From the NCBI GenBank assembly GCA_024704765.1, contig JAKMXF010000110.1, positions 1 through 64,000 of the forward strand: a DNA stretch of 64,000 nucleotides. The letters are read 5' to 3'. Position 1 is the stretch's first letter; every line of letters begins with the position of its first letter. Origin of the DNA: Oopsacas minuta. Its lineage: Eukaryota; Porifera; Hexactinellida; Lyssacinosida; Leucopsacidae. This document shows, one piece after another, positions 36,201 through 43,700 of the stretch. The position numbers and the translations under genes were made by a program. The notes under the pieces are model-generated. The model searched no databases. It was not told the DNA's origin and was given only the letters and a program-made list of their open reading frames with translations.

Positions 36201-38105
36201 CTGTCTACGTGGTGAGATTTGACAGCTAGACAGCAAATAAATTGAATTAACGTGCAAGCTTTCATATTCCATAATATTAGAATTTCAGGCTTAAGAAATC
36301 CTATAAAAACTAATCTATAAATGAAATGTTGTCAGACTACATTGATTTGCTAATTGCTTAAATATGTCCCCAAAGTTCTACAAATTATTTGTGTGCTCGG
36401 ATGCCAGAATTTCGTTACAGAAATATGTTGAATCGGTTCATTTTCAGGCGCTCCTCTAGTTGTTGGAATGGATTTTTGCCATGGATCAATGCCGAGAAAC
36501 GAAATGTATGAAATCCCTGAGTACTGTATGGATATTAACTGAATTAAGAATAAATGTACGAGTTTTGAGTACCTCTAACATCATCCTCTTCTTTAAGAAT
36601 TTTAAATCCAGAATGCAGAGTAGCTAACAGCTGATGCAAGAAAGGAGAGTCGTGTAGTAAATTCATAAGTACAATAGAACCAGCACTATCAGACATAATC
36701 ACTTCATCTGACATTCTAGTAGGTATTGATTCTGGAGAGTATGCCTTCACAAGTTTTACGATAATCTGTAATACATCACAAAGCATCTCCCACTACATAT
36801 AAGGTATTTATAATTACAGTCAACTCCTGTTATAACCCAGTCCGATATTACGTGATTCTTTACCACCAATAGCTTGAAATTAATAGATTTACTATATATC
36901 ATAATAGCTGGAGATTATCTTACTTTTTCTTCTGGATTATGATAGGTTCTCTTGTTAATATTGAGGTACACTTCGTCAATAAGGAAGTTGAGATAGTTAG
37001 TGAAGTTTAATTTGTCAGGTATTGGGTGCTCAGTCAGCTGGTCTAGAAGGTGTAGAAAACCGCAGGTTTCAGGGTATGTTTCATTTCTAGATTCAACTTT
37101 CTGTAATTCAAGCTAGAAATGTGAAGAGGATAAATTATATCTCAAAAACAATCAAATAATTCTTACAATTATTCCTTGTGTGTATTTAGTAGGCTGTATC
37201 TCTGGCTTAGCAATAATATTAATTCCTTCCAGAGCCTGCCATGTGAGAACCCCAATCTCTGGAGATATGTTCAGATTAGCCAATAAATTGAATATCTCAG
37301 CTTTAAGAGTACAAGGAATTGGACAGGCTACTAGAGAGGTTAATGTTTGTAGAGGCTGCCAGGTAGGATGCTCTATCAATGAGATACGAACTGTTTGATC
37401 CTAAACCAGATAAGAGAATATAACGTAATTAGTTTGAATAAATGTATTATAATGAATAAACCGTTTGTAGCTGTCGGCATTTTCATACTAGGCATATACC
37501 TCTTCTCATAGTGATTATCGTTTTGCGTTTTTGCGGATTACAAAACTCATTTTTGCTTCAGTAATTTGGATAATCAGGAATTTCTGCAAATTTAAGTAAC
37601 GTAGCCCAGTTTATTCACCCTTACAGTTATTTTGCTAGCCATCAAGTATATTTATTGCAGAAAGAGGAAACAGCAGTTCATGAAAAGAAATTGATCCTCA
37701 ATGAATAATTTGAATATACTAAAATGCTACACTAGGGGGTTGACAATTCATATTATCCACGGTATCATGCAAATATATGTTAGAGCTAGTTCAACATACC
37801 CATTTGGCTAAAGATGCCAATAATTTTAATACAGCATTCATAGCTTCTAATTCATTAGATGTCATGTGAGCCTGACCAACTGTTCCGTGTACAGAGAAAC
37901 TATTCGCGTACTGCTTCATAGAGTTGAAAAGATGGTCTAAACTAACATAGCTGCCAGTGTAGGAAGAGAATGCACGTAGCAGAGCGAAGCAATGCTGAGC
38001 ACTTGCAGGGCCACAGGATAATCCGTTCAGCATGGTTAAGTACACAGTAAACATGTCCGGCTGGAGATGTTCTCCATACGAACGCACAAAGTTGAAAAGT
38101 GCGGT
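16168..38105 (-). CDS. NUP205: nuclear pore scaffold nucleoporin Nup205, 5'-partial, 22 exons in window
   Basis: Large inner-ring (Nup93 complex) alpha-solenoid scaffold of the nuclear pore. Exons in transcription order: 37800-38105, 37167-37400, 36924-37112, 36573-36792, 36030-36225, 35733-35944, 31943-32104, 31190-31440, 23906-24394, 23421-23612, 23084-23363, 20405-20532, 20093-20281, 19741-19826, 19090-19252, 18256-18448, 17768-17968, 17576-17647, 17396-17427, 17245-17304, 16761-16946, 16168-16254. Phases agree, giving 1375 residues. Blocks recalled from the family: [77 protein letters not shown], and [14 protein letters not shown]. The first exon starts at a splice acceptor, so roughly 480 N-terminal residues are encoded upstream; they were not found. 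The small exons 17396-17427 and 17245-17304 are least certain. Three introns contain other genes. Confidence 0.93.
18050..18245. repeat. dispersed repeat, copy A
   Basis: Shares GGATGTGGT, GCAGG.TTCGAGTTGTT and ACGGCACTTTA with copy B at 18690-18945. It lies in a NUP205 intron; the minus strand is fortuitously open across it. Probably a transposon-derived family, class not determined. Confidence 0.5.
18690..18945. repeat. dispersed repeat, copy B
   Basis: Resembles copy A at 18050-18245. It begins near AAAAGTGCCGGCAGCAG and ends near AACGGCACTTTAGCC, and an inverted GTGCCGGCA / TGCCGGCAC pair lies inside. A further piece, CAAAGTGCCGACAGTGG, is at about 19497-19513. Confidence 0.5.
19935..20035. 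mobile_element. small MITE with CGCCTATTAGC-type ends, degenerate
   Basis: Left CAGTCGAGTTCGCCAATTAGC after TA; right TTGCTAATAGGTGGGCAG. The ends are imperfect inverted repeats and resemble the ends of the element at 55257-55434. Sits in a NUP205 intron. Confidence 0.45.
20334..20380. mobile_element. 47-bp hAT-type micro-MITE with perfect 8-bp duplication
   Basis: Begins CAGCGGTATGG and ends GGTTGGAAACTGCTG. Flanked by identical CAATACGT at 20326-20333 and 20381-20388. Terminal motifs match the 102-bp element at 20975, so this is an extreme internal deletion derivative. In a NUP205 intron. Confidence 0.85.
20975..21076. mobile_element. 102-bp hAT-type MITE with perfect 8-bp duplication
   Basis: Terminal repeats CAGCGGTTCCCAAC and GTTGGGCACCGCTG; flanking CTCTAGGA at 20967-20974 and 21077-21084. 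The interior carries TGGGGCCC and GGTCCATGGACCCC. No coding capacity. In a NUP205 intron. Confidence 0.92.
21188..21217. repeat. (ATT)10 microsatellite
   Basis: Ten uninterrupted ATT units in the NUP205 intron, just upstream of the first nested membrane-protein gene. Confidence 0.9.
21489..22643 (+). CDS. putative 7TM-type membrane protein A, nested in NUP205 intron
   Basis: 384 residues, intronless, antisense to NUP205. Hydrophobic segments lie near residues 20-46, 87-110, 142-165, 189-217, 262-290 and 325-350, giving six clear segments with a seventh possible around 290-310. The first loop of about 40 residues is strongly basic ([18 protein letters not shown]), so it should be cytoplasmic and the N-terminus extracellular; the N-terminus has an N-glycosylation-type NNS. 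I recognise no named family and see no rhodopsin-type DRY or NPxxY. It resembles the genes at 28364 and 34492 in length, first-loop size and charge, and shares LPxIFxIFLL in the fourth segment with the gene at 28364. A receptor role is inference. An AATAAA lies about 110 bases past the stop. Confidence 0.7.
   Translation: MMDRNNSDYHNFIDTVYEYVSAICGCTVSIFLFLIMVLSFIWAIYFIFRLIKEYNYLKYLMKIRNSFLEDSWLSIVKNSKRKIVKAKFIITICITEWTIGIYLFISAMATDSTYITSEKSHQGIYQKNNLYFLIHASLDQKSAWSFMMIIILILLMLVRSLTRYLRQQYSFYKDKSSDFRTALKYKLPLIFFIFLLGLFPQTIVIQWILYFGSFSYELVCYTKECNKLCNLLYNRYFDAKTHEYQSKYIVRFYRGVYLEFKIGSCMLIMSFFLQLISSMSMSILYSVRLMLISPNNWLQILFMKGKIDNSLSAYQLQEVDLFSKSYTMVQLFLLSMSEGLLVIPYVIVSVKILCTAIKSYFNQNRDYENHDLIRRLIDNNNRAY
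24494..24690. mobile_element. CAGTAAAATCCCGTTATAA MITE, right end eroded
   Basis: Begins after TA with CAGTAAAATCCCGTTATAAG, a typical pogo/mariner MITE start. It contains GTGATTCTTTACTCC and ATAGCTTGAAAGTAAT, both recurring at 36818-36905. No good inverted right end is visible. Lies between NUP205 exon 9 and the phosphatase-like gene. Confidence 0.5.
24881..24890 (+). promoter_or_regulatory. TATA-like box of the phosphatase-like gene
   Basis: TATATATGTA, 54-63 bases before the ATG at 24944. Confidence 0.3.
24944..25663 (+). CDS. secreted cysteine-phosphatase-like protein, nested in NUP205 intron
   Basis: 239 residues, intronless, antisense to NUP205. The N-terminus [20 protein letters not shown] is a clear signal peptide with a likely cleavage site at about residue 20. 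Near residues 172-181 is [12 protein letters not shown], which contains the CX5R catalytic loop of protein tyrosine / dual-specificity phosphatases (Cys174, Arg180, followed by Thr). A WPxxG-like stretch (HWPIIGST) and the [16 protein letters not shown] helix precede it. NMT and NVT are possible N-glycosylation sites, consistent with secretion or ER/lysosome targeting. Substrate unknown; phosphoprotein, inositol phosphate or lipid are all possible for this fold. AATAAA at 25728-25733 is a good poly(A) signal. The catalytic loop is intact, so this does not look dead. Confidence 0.8.
   Translation: MKFKILILAIFCYINVPVLGEDFHPIRTRLIDTFKGKYNINYLFRGNMPVLDNKFCYDKLMQNLGEVLQKHNMTLPTNSYMLDITYINSYIPGESKDYGIEELFWDENSNLGRLLHWPIIGSTIRPPGDNTVIKFVIKEYMERSIDRLDLKLPSLHHLLTTEYADVSLIIYTHCEAGVDRTGEVSGAYYMQFLNVTFENAVKVDNSIINRDMYVDSRNELQWYCYYLKFVKGVKNLVCV
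26242..26844 (-). CDS. Cdc42-like Rho family GTPase, nested in NUP205 intron
   Basis: 200 residues, intronless, on the same strand as NUP205 and inside its 6.8-kb intron. P-loop GDGAVGKT at residues 12-19, switch [10 protein letters not shown] (Thr37), switch [16 protein letters not shown] (59-72), base-specificity TQIDL and ECSAK. TQIDL and [17 protein letters not shown] are typical of Cdc42. The C-terminus is a lysine/arginine-rich stretch ending CLLL, a geranylgeranylation-type CAAX box, so it should be membrane-bound. It carries about five extra residues before ECSAK ([10 protein letters not shown]) relative to Cdc42. The residues equivalent to Gly12 and Gln61 are normal, so GTP hydrolysis should be intact. 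The lack of introns and the location suggest a retro-derived paralogue rather than the main cdc42 gene. Confidence 0.93.
   Translation of the reverse strand: MEKRAIKCVIVGDGAVGKTSMLMTYATNQFPFEYRPTVFDNYAVNVDIAGNTYILGLFDTAGQEDYDRLRPLTYPMTDIFLVAFSVIYMPTFENVREKWVPEIAHHCPNVPFILVGTQIDLRDDNNTVTALAKSRLKPIETASGHKLALELQRKGYHCVQYLECSAKTRVGLKDVFDEAILAYLTPPGGKEKKKRKCLLL
27842..28192. mobile_element. 351-bp hAT-type MITE with perfect 8-bp duplication
   Basis: Ends CAGGCTTGGGCCGGGTCA and TGACCCGGTCCAAGCCTG are inverted repeats. Flanked by identical CTAAGTGC at 27834-27841 and 28193-28200. Multiple direct and inverted copies of GACCCGGT occur near both ends, resembling subterminal transposase-binding repeats. 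AT-rich interior, no coding capacity. In the NUP205 intron, 170 bp upstream of membrane protein gene B. Confidence 0.95.
28316..28323 (+). promoter_or_regulatory. TATA box of membrane protein gene B
   Basis: TATAAAAG, a near-consensus TATA box, 41-48 bases before the ATG at 28364. It supports independent transcription of the nested gene. Confidence 0.5.
28364..29428 (+). CDS. putative 7TM-type membrane protein B, nested in NUP205 intron
   Basis: 354 residues, intronless, antisense to NUP205. Seven hydrophobic segments: about residues 7-35, 70-98, 125-147, 163-185, 190-210, 240-263 and 290-330. The first loop (residues about 36-68) is long and basic at its start (RKRKYY), implying a cytoplasmic loop and an extracellular N-terminus. 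[13 protein letters not shown] in segment 4 resembles [13 protein letters not shown] of gene A at 21489. The C-terminal tail is short (about 20 residues, [15 protein letters not shown]). No known motif. A near-consensus TATA box precedes it. A chemoreceptor or orphan receptor role is inference from topology only; an undescribed transporter or channel is also possible. Confidence 0.7.
   Translation: MLDLWIKIAIVLIVLAIIILYCFLTIVFCFWCIYLLDAIIRKRKYYISSSRCLEGEHNSHQELLAYNAKTELVKYVFLYLMNILEWLGATFSMIQGIIPLIHLYYDRANATNVHHAILGNYNIPDFDTFCIIQSIVLVGSLCMYLAARQAKKSWIKANRLPYIFCIFLLCSIVTYITTSFCYNSIIGEWLFSLLLTVSVIFALKQYRKLNMVINWIIVDLKVSQRKKLLAEQIRMKRAFNITFTMLWSGIIFILASVYLSAVTETLEITFRKYDTSVFYLSQCKHSYDTNLDVYYIITILSWSDVVLSIIGVNLIFIPYISYGLSTMFVVLWRLCKGRTGYKTHFRNPLYAPLI
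29717..29879. repeat. 11-bp minisatellite, 15 units of ACGGTTAWTAT
   Basis: About 14.8 head-to-tail copies of 11 bp with only two unit types, A = ACGGTTAATAT and T = ACGGTTATTAT, in the order A T A A A T T A A T T A A T A. No other substitutions are seen. Located 290 bp after membrane protein gene B in the NUP205 intron. The two-variant structure indicates very recent expansion from a higher-order unit. Confidence 0.97.
30178..30462. mobile_element. AT-rich foldback/hAT-like element with 8-bp duplication
   Basis: Left end TTAAGTTGACTAATTCAT, right end ATGAATTAGTCAACTTAGG; flanked by TTAGGAGC at 30170-30177 and 30463-30470. Inside, at about 30330-30375, is a second copy of the left end (CTAAGTTGACTAATGCATTG with AAATATCCTCAAGAATAATG), so the element contains a partial tandem duplication. 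The right third is a long ATTCATTATT palindrome. In the NUP205 intron. Confidence 0.85.
32694..33659 (+). pseudogene. decayed NHL-repeat gene in NUP205 intron
   Basis: Three open pieces in different frames carry recognisable NHL-type sequence. 32694-33038 holds the N-terminal segment ([19 protein letters not shown] and on). 33058-33365 reads [35 protein letters not shown] and [13 protein letters not shown], with in-frame stops near 33299 and 33366. 33384-33659 reads [20 protein letters not shown] and NPYGITIHN. At least two stops and frame changes make it non-functional. It resembles the NHL gene at 807-1627 in type. Intronless and antisense to NUP205, consistent with insertion of a processed or intronless gene copy. 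Confidence 0.75.
34445..34454 (+). promoter_or_regulatory. TATA box of membrane protein gene C
   Basis: TATATAAATA, 38-47 bases before the ATG at 34492, the same spacing as the TATA box of gene B. Confidence 0.45.
34492..35535 (+). CDS. putative 7TM-type membrane protein C, nested in NUP205 intron
   Basis: 347 residues, intronless, antisense to NUP205. Seven hydrophobic segments: about residues 13-35, 68-100, 120-140, 147-168, 178-205, 222-262 (long, possibly two) and 297-318. N-glycosylation motif NYTS at residues 2-5 and a first loop of about 33 residues with several basic residues (HRRYSL, MKNLK) give the same predicted topology as genes A and B. The C-terminal tail is about 30 residues and basic ([14 protein letters not shown]). 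Sequence similarity to A and B is weak by eye; the case for one family rests on length, topology, lack of introns and location. Function unknown; an orphan receptor is a guess. Confidence 0.65.
   Translation: MNYTSIPEDKIAVPIVLSLVCFIFCVLATIVLVYFVHRRYSLCLEIKELTSEKLWFASYHNHMKNLKIQVMISNFIILIILIEILNNIANIFINVGLVLPYYPEIISTAIYVRCYSQYCYVPLLCLLLKVIWLAYFHVPYKYTIMRWIAYIVLRSILIYLVYGRVLSELGTSYDLPISIFYLNMMTAFITVDLITYLVYSRRLYLHLKSRELEAKLFMDRTQYLQNKNIRIHFMVATILVALALFFYNLMSILSSISVVVTCILYLFSFKTFLDEWYLLDQWINTYAMESCQIMYRILLNLNYLYVFLAIVYKYCRQKRNLKRVNDSIRPIVRGYQDKLYSRYNRYY
36818..36905. repeat. fragment of the GTTATAA MITE in NUP205 intron 3
   Basis: CAGTCAACTCCTGTTATAAC after TA, then GTGATTCTTTACCACC and ATAGCTTGAAATTAAT, matching the order of motifs at 24494-24690. 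Confidence 0.5.
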
Positions 38106-38690
38106 CTAAACAAAAGGAAGAGAGCATATTAACATTTATTACACAATATGGTATAATAAAACTCAAATGATTTATTAAAGGGATAAATTCTAGTAATTTT
38201 TATGGAATTAACAAAATGTTATGCTTTCATTGCAACAATCATAAACAAGTTATGCAATAAAAATTATAATTTTCTATGAATACTGCTAAAGATTGAAACT
38301 ATTAAATAATCTTAGCTGACAAAGTCAATTATGAAAAAATACTAATAAGTATTTTTTTGTTAATTCGTAGGCTGACAGGAAATAATTCGAGAAACATTTT
38401 AAGCGATTTTCGTGCAGCCAAATTTCTATAACCTCACATAATTGCCGTTGACTCACATGTTCCATGACCTCAATTAAGTTGGCCTTAAATAATTCGAAAT
38501 TTGTGTTAGGTGTGTAAGATTAAGTGTACAGACACAACAGGACAAGCAAAAAATCTACGTGTTTGTATAGGTTATGATCATAATATACAAACTAGTGGAT
38601 CCACACAGATAAATATACACGAATAGTCTGAACACATAGAAACTAAAGAGACCGATAACAAATCTATTTATGAAGTAATCATAAGCTAGT

Positions 38691-40712
38691 CTAATCGTCA
38701 GAACATTCCTCATCAGATATTATATCAGGAAGTTCTATATCTTTTGTTGCTGCAAACAGTTCAGTAAGTCCTGTCAAATCCTCAAGGAAAGAAGTTTCAT
38801 TGAAAACCTGCATTAAAAAGTCAAATCCTTCATTCTTGTACTTCTCTATGACAATGCTGGAGCAGCCAGTACATGATGCGAATAGTTCTCCAATCGGCTG
38901 TACAGTTTGGAATCGAGACAGAAACCCTCGTATTTGATGCGGTATAGCACCTAGTATGCATTGTGAGTCTGCCTCCTCTCTCCCATCAGCAGGAGCTCGT
39001 CCCATAAGAGGATGTTGCAGCAGAGATACAGCTAACTCCACTGCGAGAGAAGAAGTGATGTAAGCCATGCCTGGTCTACTCACAGTGCACTGCTGATCTA
39101 GCGTTCTATCTCTAGTTGAGTTGGTAGGAGCTACGATGTCATTACAGAAGTAGCAACCAAGTTTCTCACCAGGAATAACTCTCTTCTCCCTAATGGCCTC
39201 AACTTCATCCACCACCCCACCCCTGACACCATGTCTCATCACTAGATAAGTATCAAACCCCATAGCAGCGTTAATACAAATCTTATTCAAGGCGTAACAT
39301 AGTACAGTAGGTAGCCATCTAGCCTCTCTCGTATCTAGCAGCAGAAATATAATATCATGCTGTTGTACTAAATCCTCCAATTGAGCTACATCAGATTTGA
39401 TAGCTCTTAGCTCTCCCTCACTAACTGGGTGTCCTGGCATAGGTATAGATATATTAAATCCTCTGGAAGATACACCGGGAAATATCCGTTTAAGTGCATC
39501 AGCTGCAGCCTCTGATTTGCACTTCCCCCCATTCAGTGAGTCTTCAAAAGTGAATAAACTTTGTCTTACTGGATTAGAGAATGCTACCTTACCGTTATCA
39601 ACTAATGTTATATGTCGTACACCCCAGCCTAGCAAACATCTAGCTACGTTACAGCCTAGTGTACCAGCTCCTAACAGCAAGCATCTAGCATCTCTCACGA
39701 TATTAAGGTTAAGCTCTGGTACTAGTCTCCAACGCATAAGTTTTAAATTCAAATCTACAGATTGTTCTGATAATCTCTCTGGATTCATTGTAGAACTGAG
39801 ATTGACAGATTTCGGACCTAGCTTCTGTTTGTCGTTACGTTCCCAGCCTGTGCACTTGGGGACCTCGTCCCGCTGACTCAAGTCAGGTAATACAACCTCT
39901 TCTATGTAGAGACTGTGTCCTATGTGTCTCACGCCCTCGTAAGATCTGTCTCTGAGACAGAGAACATCTATACTCTTTCCCTTCCAAATCCGGGCAGCTA
40001 GAATGAGGAGATTCCTCAGCGGCCATCCAGGGTGCTCTTCAGAGGTACACGGATCACAATAGCAGAGTATAGGCATATCTCCCTCTGAATAGAACGTACT
40101 GTGATCTGATAATTTAGCTAAATTGAATTCTCCTGAATTATTCTTGAGTAGAAAAACACCACTGAAATTATGTTGAGGGCGAAAACCATCATAAACATGA
40201 GTGAATTTCTGTATAACCTTCCCATCCCATAATTTCTCTAACATTATACACGATCGTACTGTTATAGGTTCATCTGGCATCAAGGCAGTGAAACCAAACC
40301 AAAAAGTAAAGTTGTGTTTCTTTAGGTCTGCAAAAGCGATCATCAAAAATGAGATCAATAAACTTGGATTATCAATAGCTTTGTTTGATTTTATCGCTTC
40401 CCATTTCTCTACACTTTCCTGTTCCAGCAAACTCTTTTTATCCAGCTGATTGAACTTCTCTACTGTATTAGTATTCATGATATGACCAGGTGCTTTAAAA
40501 TAATTCTGTGGTAATGATGCATCTTCCTCAAACACACTGTAATCTAAAGAAATTCTAGGATTGAATCCGATAGGATCTGAATTGGTGAATGTAGCTGATA
40601 TTGGAATCTTTGATTCATTGAGTTGTATTGTGTCTAGCTTTTTCTGTGAAAATGTATGCCAAAAACTTGAATCAAGACTGCTTGAAAATGGCATAAACTG
40701 TAATATACTCAT
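38691..40712 (-). CDS. ATG7: autophagy E1-like activating enzyme ATG7
   Basis: 673 residues, a complete intronless frame (human ATG7 is 703). ATG7 activates ATG8/LC3 and ATG12 for conjugation during autophagosome formation, in the cytosol. N-terminal ATG7 domain: FMPFSSSLDSSFWHTF at the start, FWFGFTALMP near 140 and HPGWPLRNLL near 230. C-terminal E1 adenylation domain: nucleotide-binding LLLGAGTLGCNVARCLLGWG near 343-362 and CYFCND near 520. The catalytic cysteine lies in TLDQQCTVSRPG (Cys542, equivalent to human Cys572). The C-terminus is acidic, ISDEECSDD, as in the family. All key residues are present. It lies 585 bp upstream of the first visible NUP205 exon, on the same strand. Since that exon begins at a splice acceptor, ATG7 may itself sit inside a NUP205 intron. 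Confidence 0.97.
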   Translation of the reverse strand: MSILQFMPFSSSLDSSFWHTFSQKKLDTIQLNESKIPISATFTNSDPIGFNPRISLDYSVFEEDASLPQNYFKAPGHIMNTNTVEKFNQLDKKSLLEQESVEKWEAIKSNKAIDNPSLLISFLMIAFADLKKHNFTFWFGFTALMPDEPITVRSCIMLEKLWDGKVIQKFTHVYDGFRPQHNFSGVFLLKNNSGEFNLAKLSDHSTFYSEGDMPILCYCDPCTSEEHPGWPLRNLLILAARIWKGKSIDVLCLRDRSYEGVRHIGHSLYIEEVVLPDLSQRDEVPKCTGWERNDKQKLGPKSVNLSSTMNPERLSEQSVDLNLKLMRWRLVPELNLNIVRDARCLLLGAGTLGCNVARCLLGWGVRHITLVDNGKVAFSNPVRQSLFTFEDSLNGGKCKSEAAADALKRIFPGVSSRGFNISIPMPGHPVSEGELRAIKSDVAQLEDLVQQHDIIFLLLDTREARWLPTVLCYALNKICINAAMGFDTYLVMRHGVRGGVVDEVEAIREKRVIPGEKLGCYFCNDIVAPTNSTRDRTLDQQCTVSRPGMAYITSSLAVELAVSLLQHPLMGRAPADGREEADSQCILGAIPHQIRGFLSRFQTVQPIGELFASCTGCSSIVIEKYKNEGFDFLMQVFNETSFLEDLTGLTELFAATKDIELPDIISDEECSDD

Positions 40713-43700
40713 TATGTTAGATTGAAGAAGCGAATAACTCTAACCAACAGTACATAATTCCATTAAAATAAGGATAGCTATTCAAAGATTTCTATAACGC
40801 GAAGTCGCACAAATTGAATGAACGTCTGTTATATTTGGCAACAAAGAATGCAGCATATAAACAATGATGATATACAAGTAATACAGGGAGACCTTCTACA
40901 TCTGTCTTTCGTGAATTAAATTCTACAAATCGGCACTACCTGATAAATTACGAAGTATTTATGTTTACCGATCCGATTAGCAGATTAATTGCTGCTTCTA
41001 ACATGGATAAATTATGCAAATTAAGTGTAGGAAAGTCTTATAACATTTCGTAGCAAATAAATCTTATTGATTTCATGCTTGCTACTGCCCCATACATCTT
41101 TCGTTGCCAAGTATGTATTATATAATTATAGTTGTAGTTCGAATTTCGGACAACTCACACAACGAATATATTCCAGATAAAATAATGTAATGCATATAAA
41201 TGAGTTAAACTTAGTAATTGGAAAAGAATTAAATTCTATATGCCTCCAAACTAAATAGTACTTCAATATCAAGTTTAGGGCGTAAGCATTTCTATGGAAT
41301 ATTCAATTCAATTCCTAACTCGAACCAATAGGCTACTCAATATCACACACATCAAATATAATATATAGAAATGAAAGTTATGTTGGACATGATAAATCAC
41401 ATATTAGTTATATTACAGGCGTAATAGCCTCGGACTTGAGCCCATTATTATTCTTGTCCCAACAAATTCTATGTTCCAGATGCTAACAAATTCCAGCATA
41501 TGTACTTCACGTGTGTAATGAAAATTATAGAGTTTACTTATACAGCGATCATCGGTGTCCTATATTAAAACCCCTATTCAACATCTACCGAGGATCGCTA
41601 CATTTCACAGATGAGATCTATAAGTCCAGGGAAAGACACTGACCAGGATTTTGAAAACTGAAAACAAGAAGACATTTCCTGGAACGGAAATTAGGGAAAA
41701 GAGGTCTGATTATTTCTAATGAACTACTGGCGATATGAAATTGCGTGCATGACATGGCTATTGTTTCAAATTCCAACATTATTTGGCTAGCATCTGGATT
41801 GGTGGTCGTTTTCGTTGACAACATCATTATTAATATGGAAATATTAGGTAAAAACTGCAAAACAAGTTCTACTGTACATTCTAACGAAAGTATAAACTAT
41901 GAATTAGGAACTGTTCTGGCCCAAAATAGATCTTACATAATTTGTAATTCTTATACCATAAAATAATTAATAATTTTAATAAATTCTAATTATCTATTGT
42001 CACAATTCTCTGACTAACTACTCGATATGACTGGCACATATTAAATATTATTTATTTAAATTAACCCAGTAATCGCATATGAATAATCTTATCATTATCT
42101 TTGGCGATTCTATGAAAAAATATTAAACAGGATTACTCAATAGATCATAGTTCAAACAAAGTATTGTAAAATTATAAATAATATTAAGTAAGAGGGACAG
42201 GTTTAAAATTAACACAATAATCATAGGACTTTATACGTATAGGGTACGAAGGAAATATTTAGGAAAATGAGATCAGTAATAGTAAGTAAGTAATAATCAA
42301 TATAGACAGTAGCTTTTATAATACTAACTGCAGAAATGCAAGAATGAATCGCCAGAATAAGACCTAATTTGAAGTAGGAATAAGACCTAAAATAATTTTG
42401 AAAGTGCATGCTTACAGTTTGAATCATGGGAATTATAAGAAAAATAGATGCATAATCTATAAATCCCTGTTATTATCCGAATACCGTAAATGGTAATAGT
42501 CTATAATAATAAACAATTCCTGATAAATATTACTAAAATGGCCAGAGCAGAATTAGATAATTTTTCTGATAATTTAATCAAATAATTAGAAATATAGTAA
42601 ACTCTTGCTAACCGGAAATGATATTACAAAATAGCTGTGTAAAAAATTTCCAAATACAGTAAGTAAAAAAATGGCTAAAACATTGTTAGTTTCGAAGTAA
42701 ATATTGTTAGTGGAAATTTCATGATTCGTGTTTAGCAATGATGTGTACCTTGGGGAAAACACGAAATTTGTTTTCAAACTGATCTAGGAAAATGAATTTT
42801 TATTGGACTAGTGTTTAGCTAGCTGTATCTGTTGTAGTATGACTCTTAAGACGCTTGGGAAGCAACTAATTGATATCACATGGCCACTTAATTCGATTTT
42901 GAAGAGGCAGAAACATTTTTGATTGCTCAGTACTTTGCTTACCATAATAGCTGTTCTAGGGTTCCTGGAGGCGCTTCTAAATTTGTGAGTTCTGACAAAT
43001 ACATTCTACAAAATTCAGATCTTAGCTGTTTGTATAATGTATGCGCTTCTTTGCACTCTTTACTACTTCCCAGAGATTCTACCATGATATTAAGTCATTT
43101 TCCTACTTCGCATATTTCTTTAGGAGAATTTCAACCTTGTTTCTTGGTCATTTACCTAATTTTCAAATTTCTCAGGTCAATTATTTACTCATCAATATGT
43201 TTGTTAATTAGGTAAATTACAGCGTATCGTTCCTGGATATTAGTAACATGCTTACTCATATGCTAGAAATTAAATAAGATTATCTGATTTAAGTAAGGTA
43301 GCAAATCATATAAGTTCCACATCATTATCATGTTAGTAATGTTCGAGGAATCAAGTCTGGAAGCACTAATTAGTAACTAACATCATTTCATGTTTATTAA
43401 TAAAAAAAAGAAGTAATAGACAGAAAGTAAGATTATGTGACAAACAAATTCATGCAATTAGTTGAGGTAGGACAAAACATTTGCAACATAAGTAAATGCT
43501 TACAAATATCAGGTGCTTTCATGTCTGATAGGTATGCCAGCATTACACAAAAACTCCGGAATATGTGGCGAAAGCTATCTAATAGTTCAATCTGACCGTA
43601 GAATTTGTAGTCCAAATGGCAACAATTAACGTTCAGTGTGACGTGCATGTATTCACACTTTTTAAATCTGTTGATAGATATGTCCATTTGTACGCGTATC

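Noticed and set aside
39397-39876. Plus-strand 159-codon frame
   Set aside because: Antisense shadow of the ATG7 adenylation domain.
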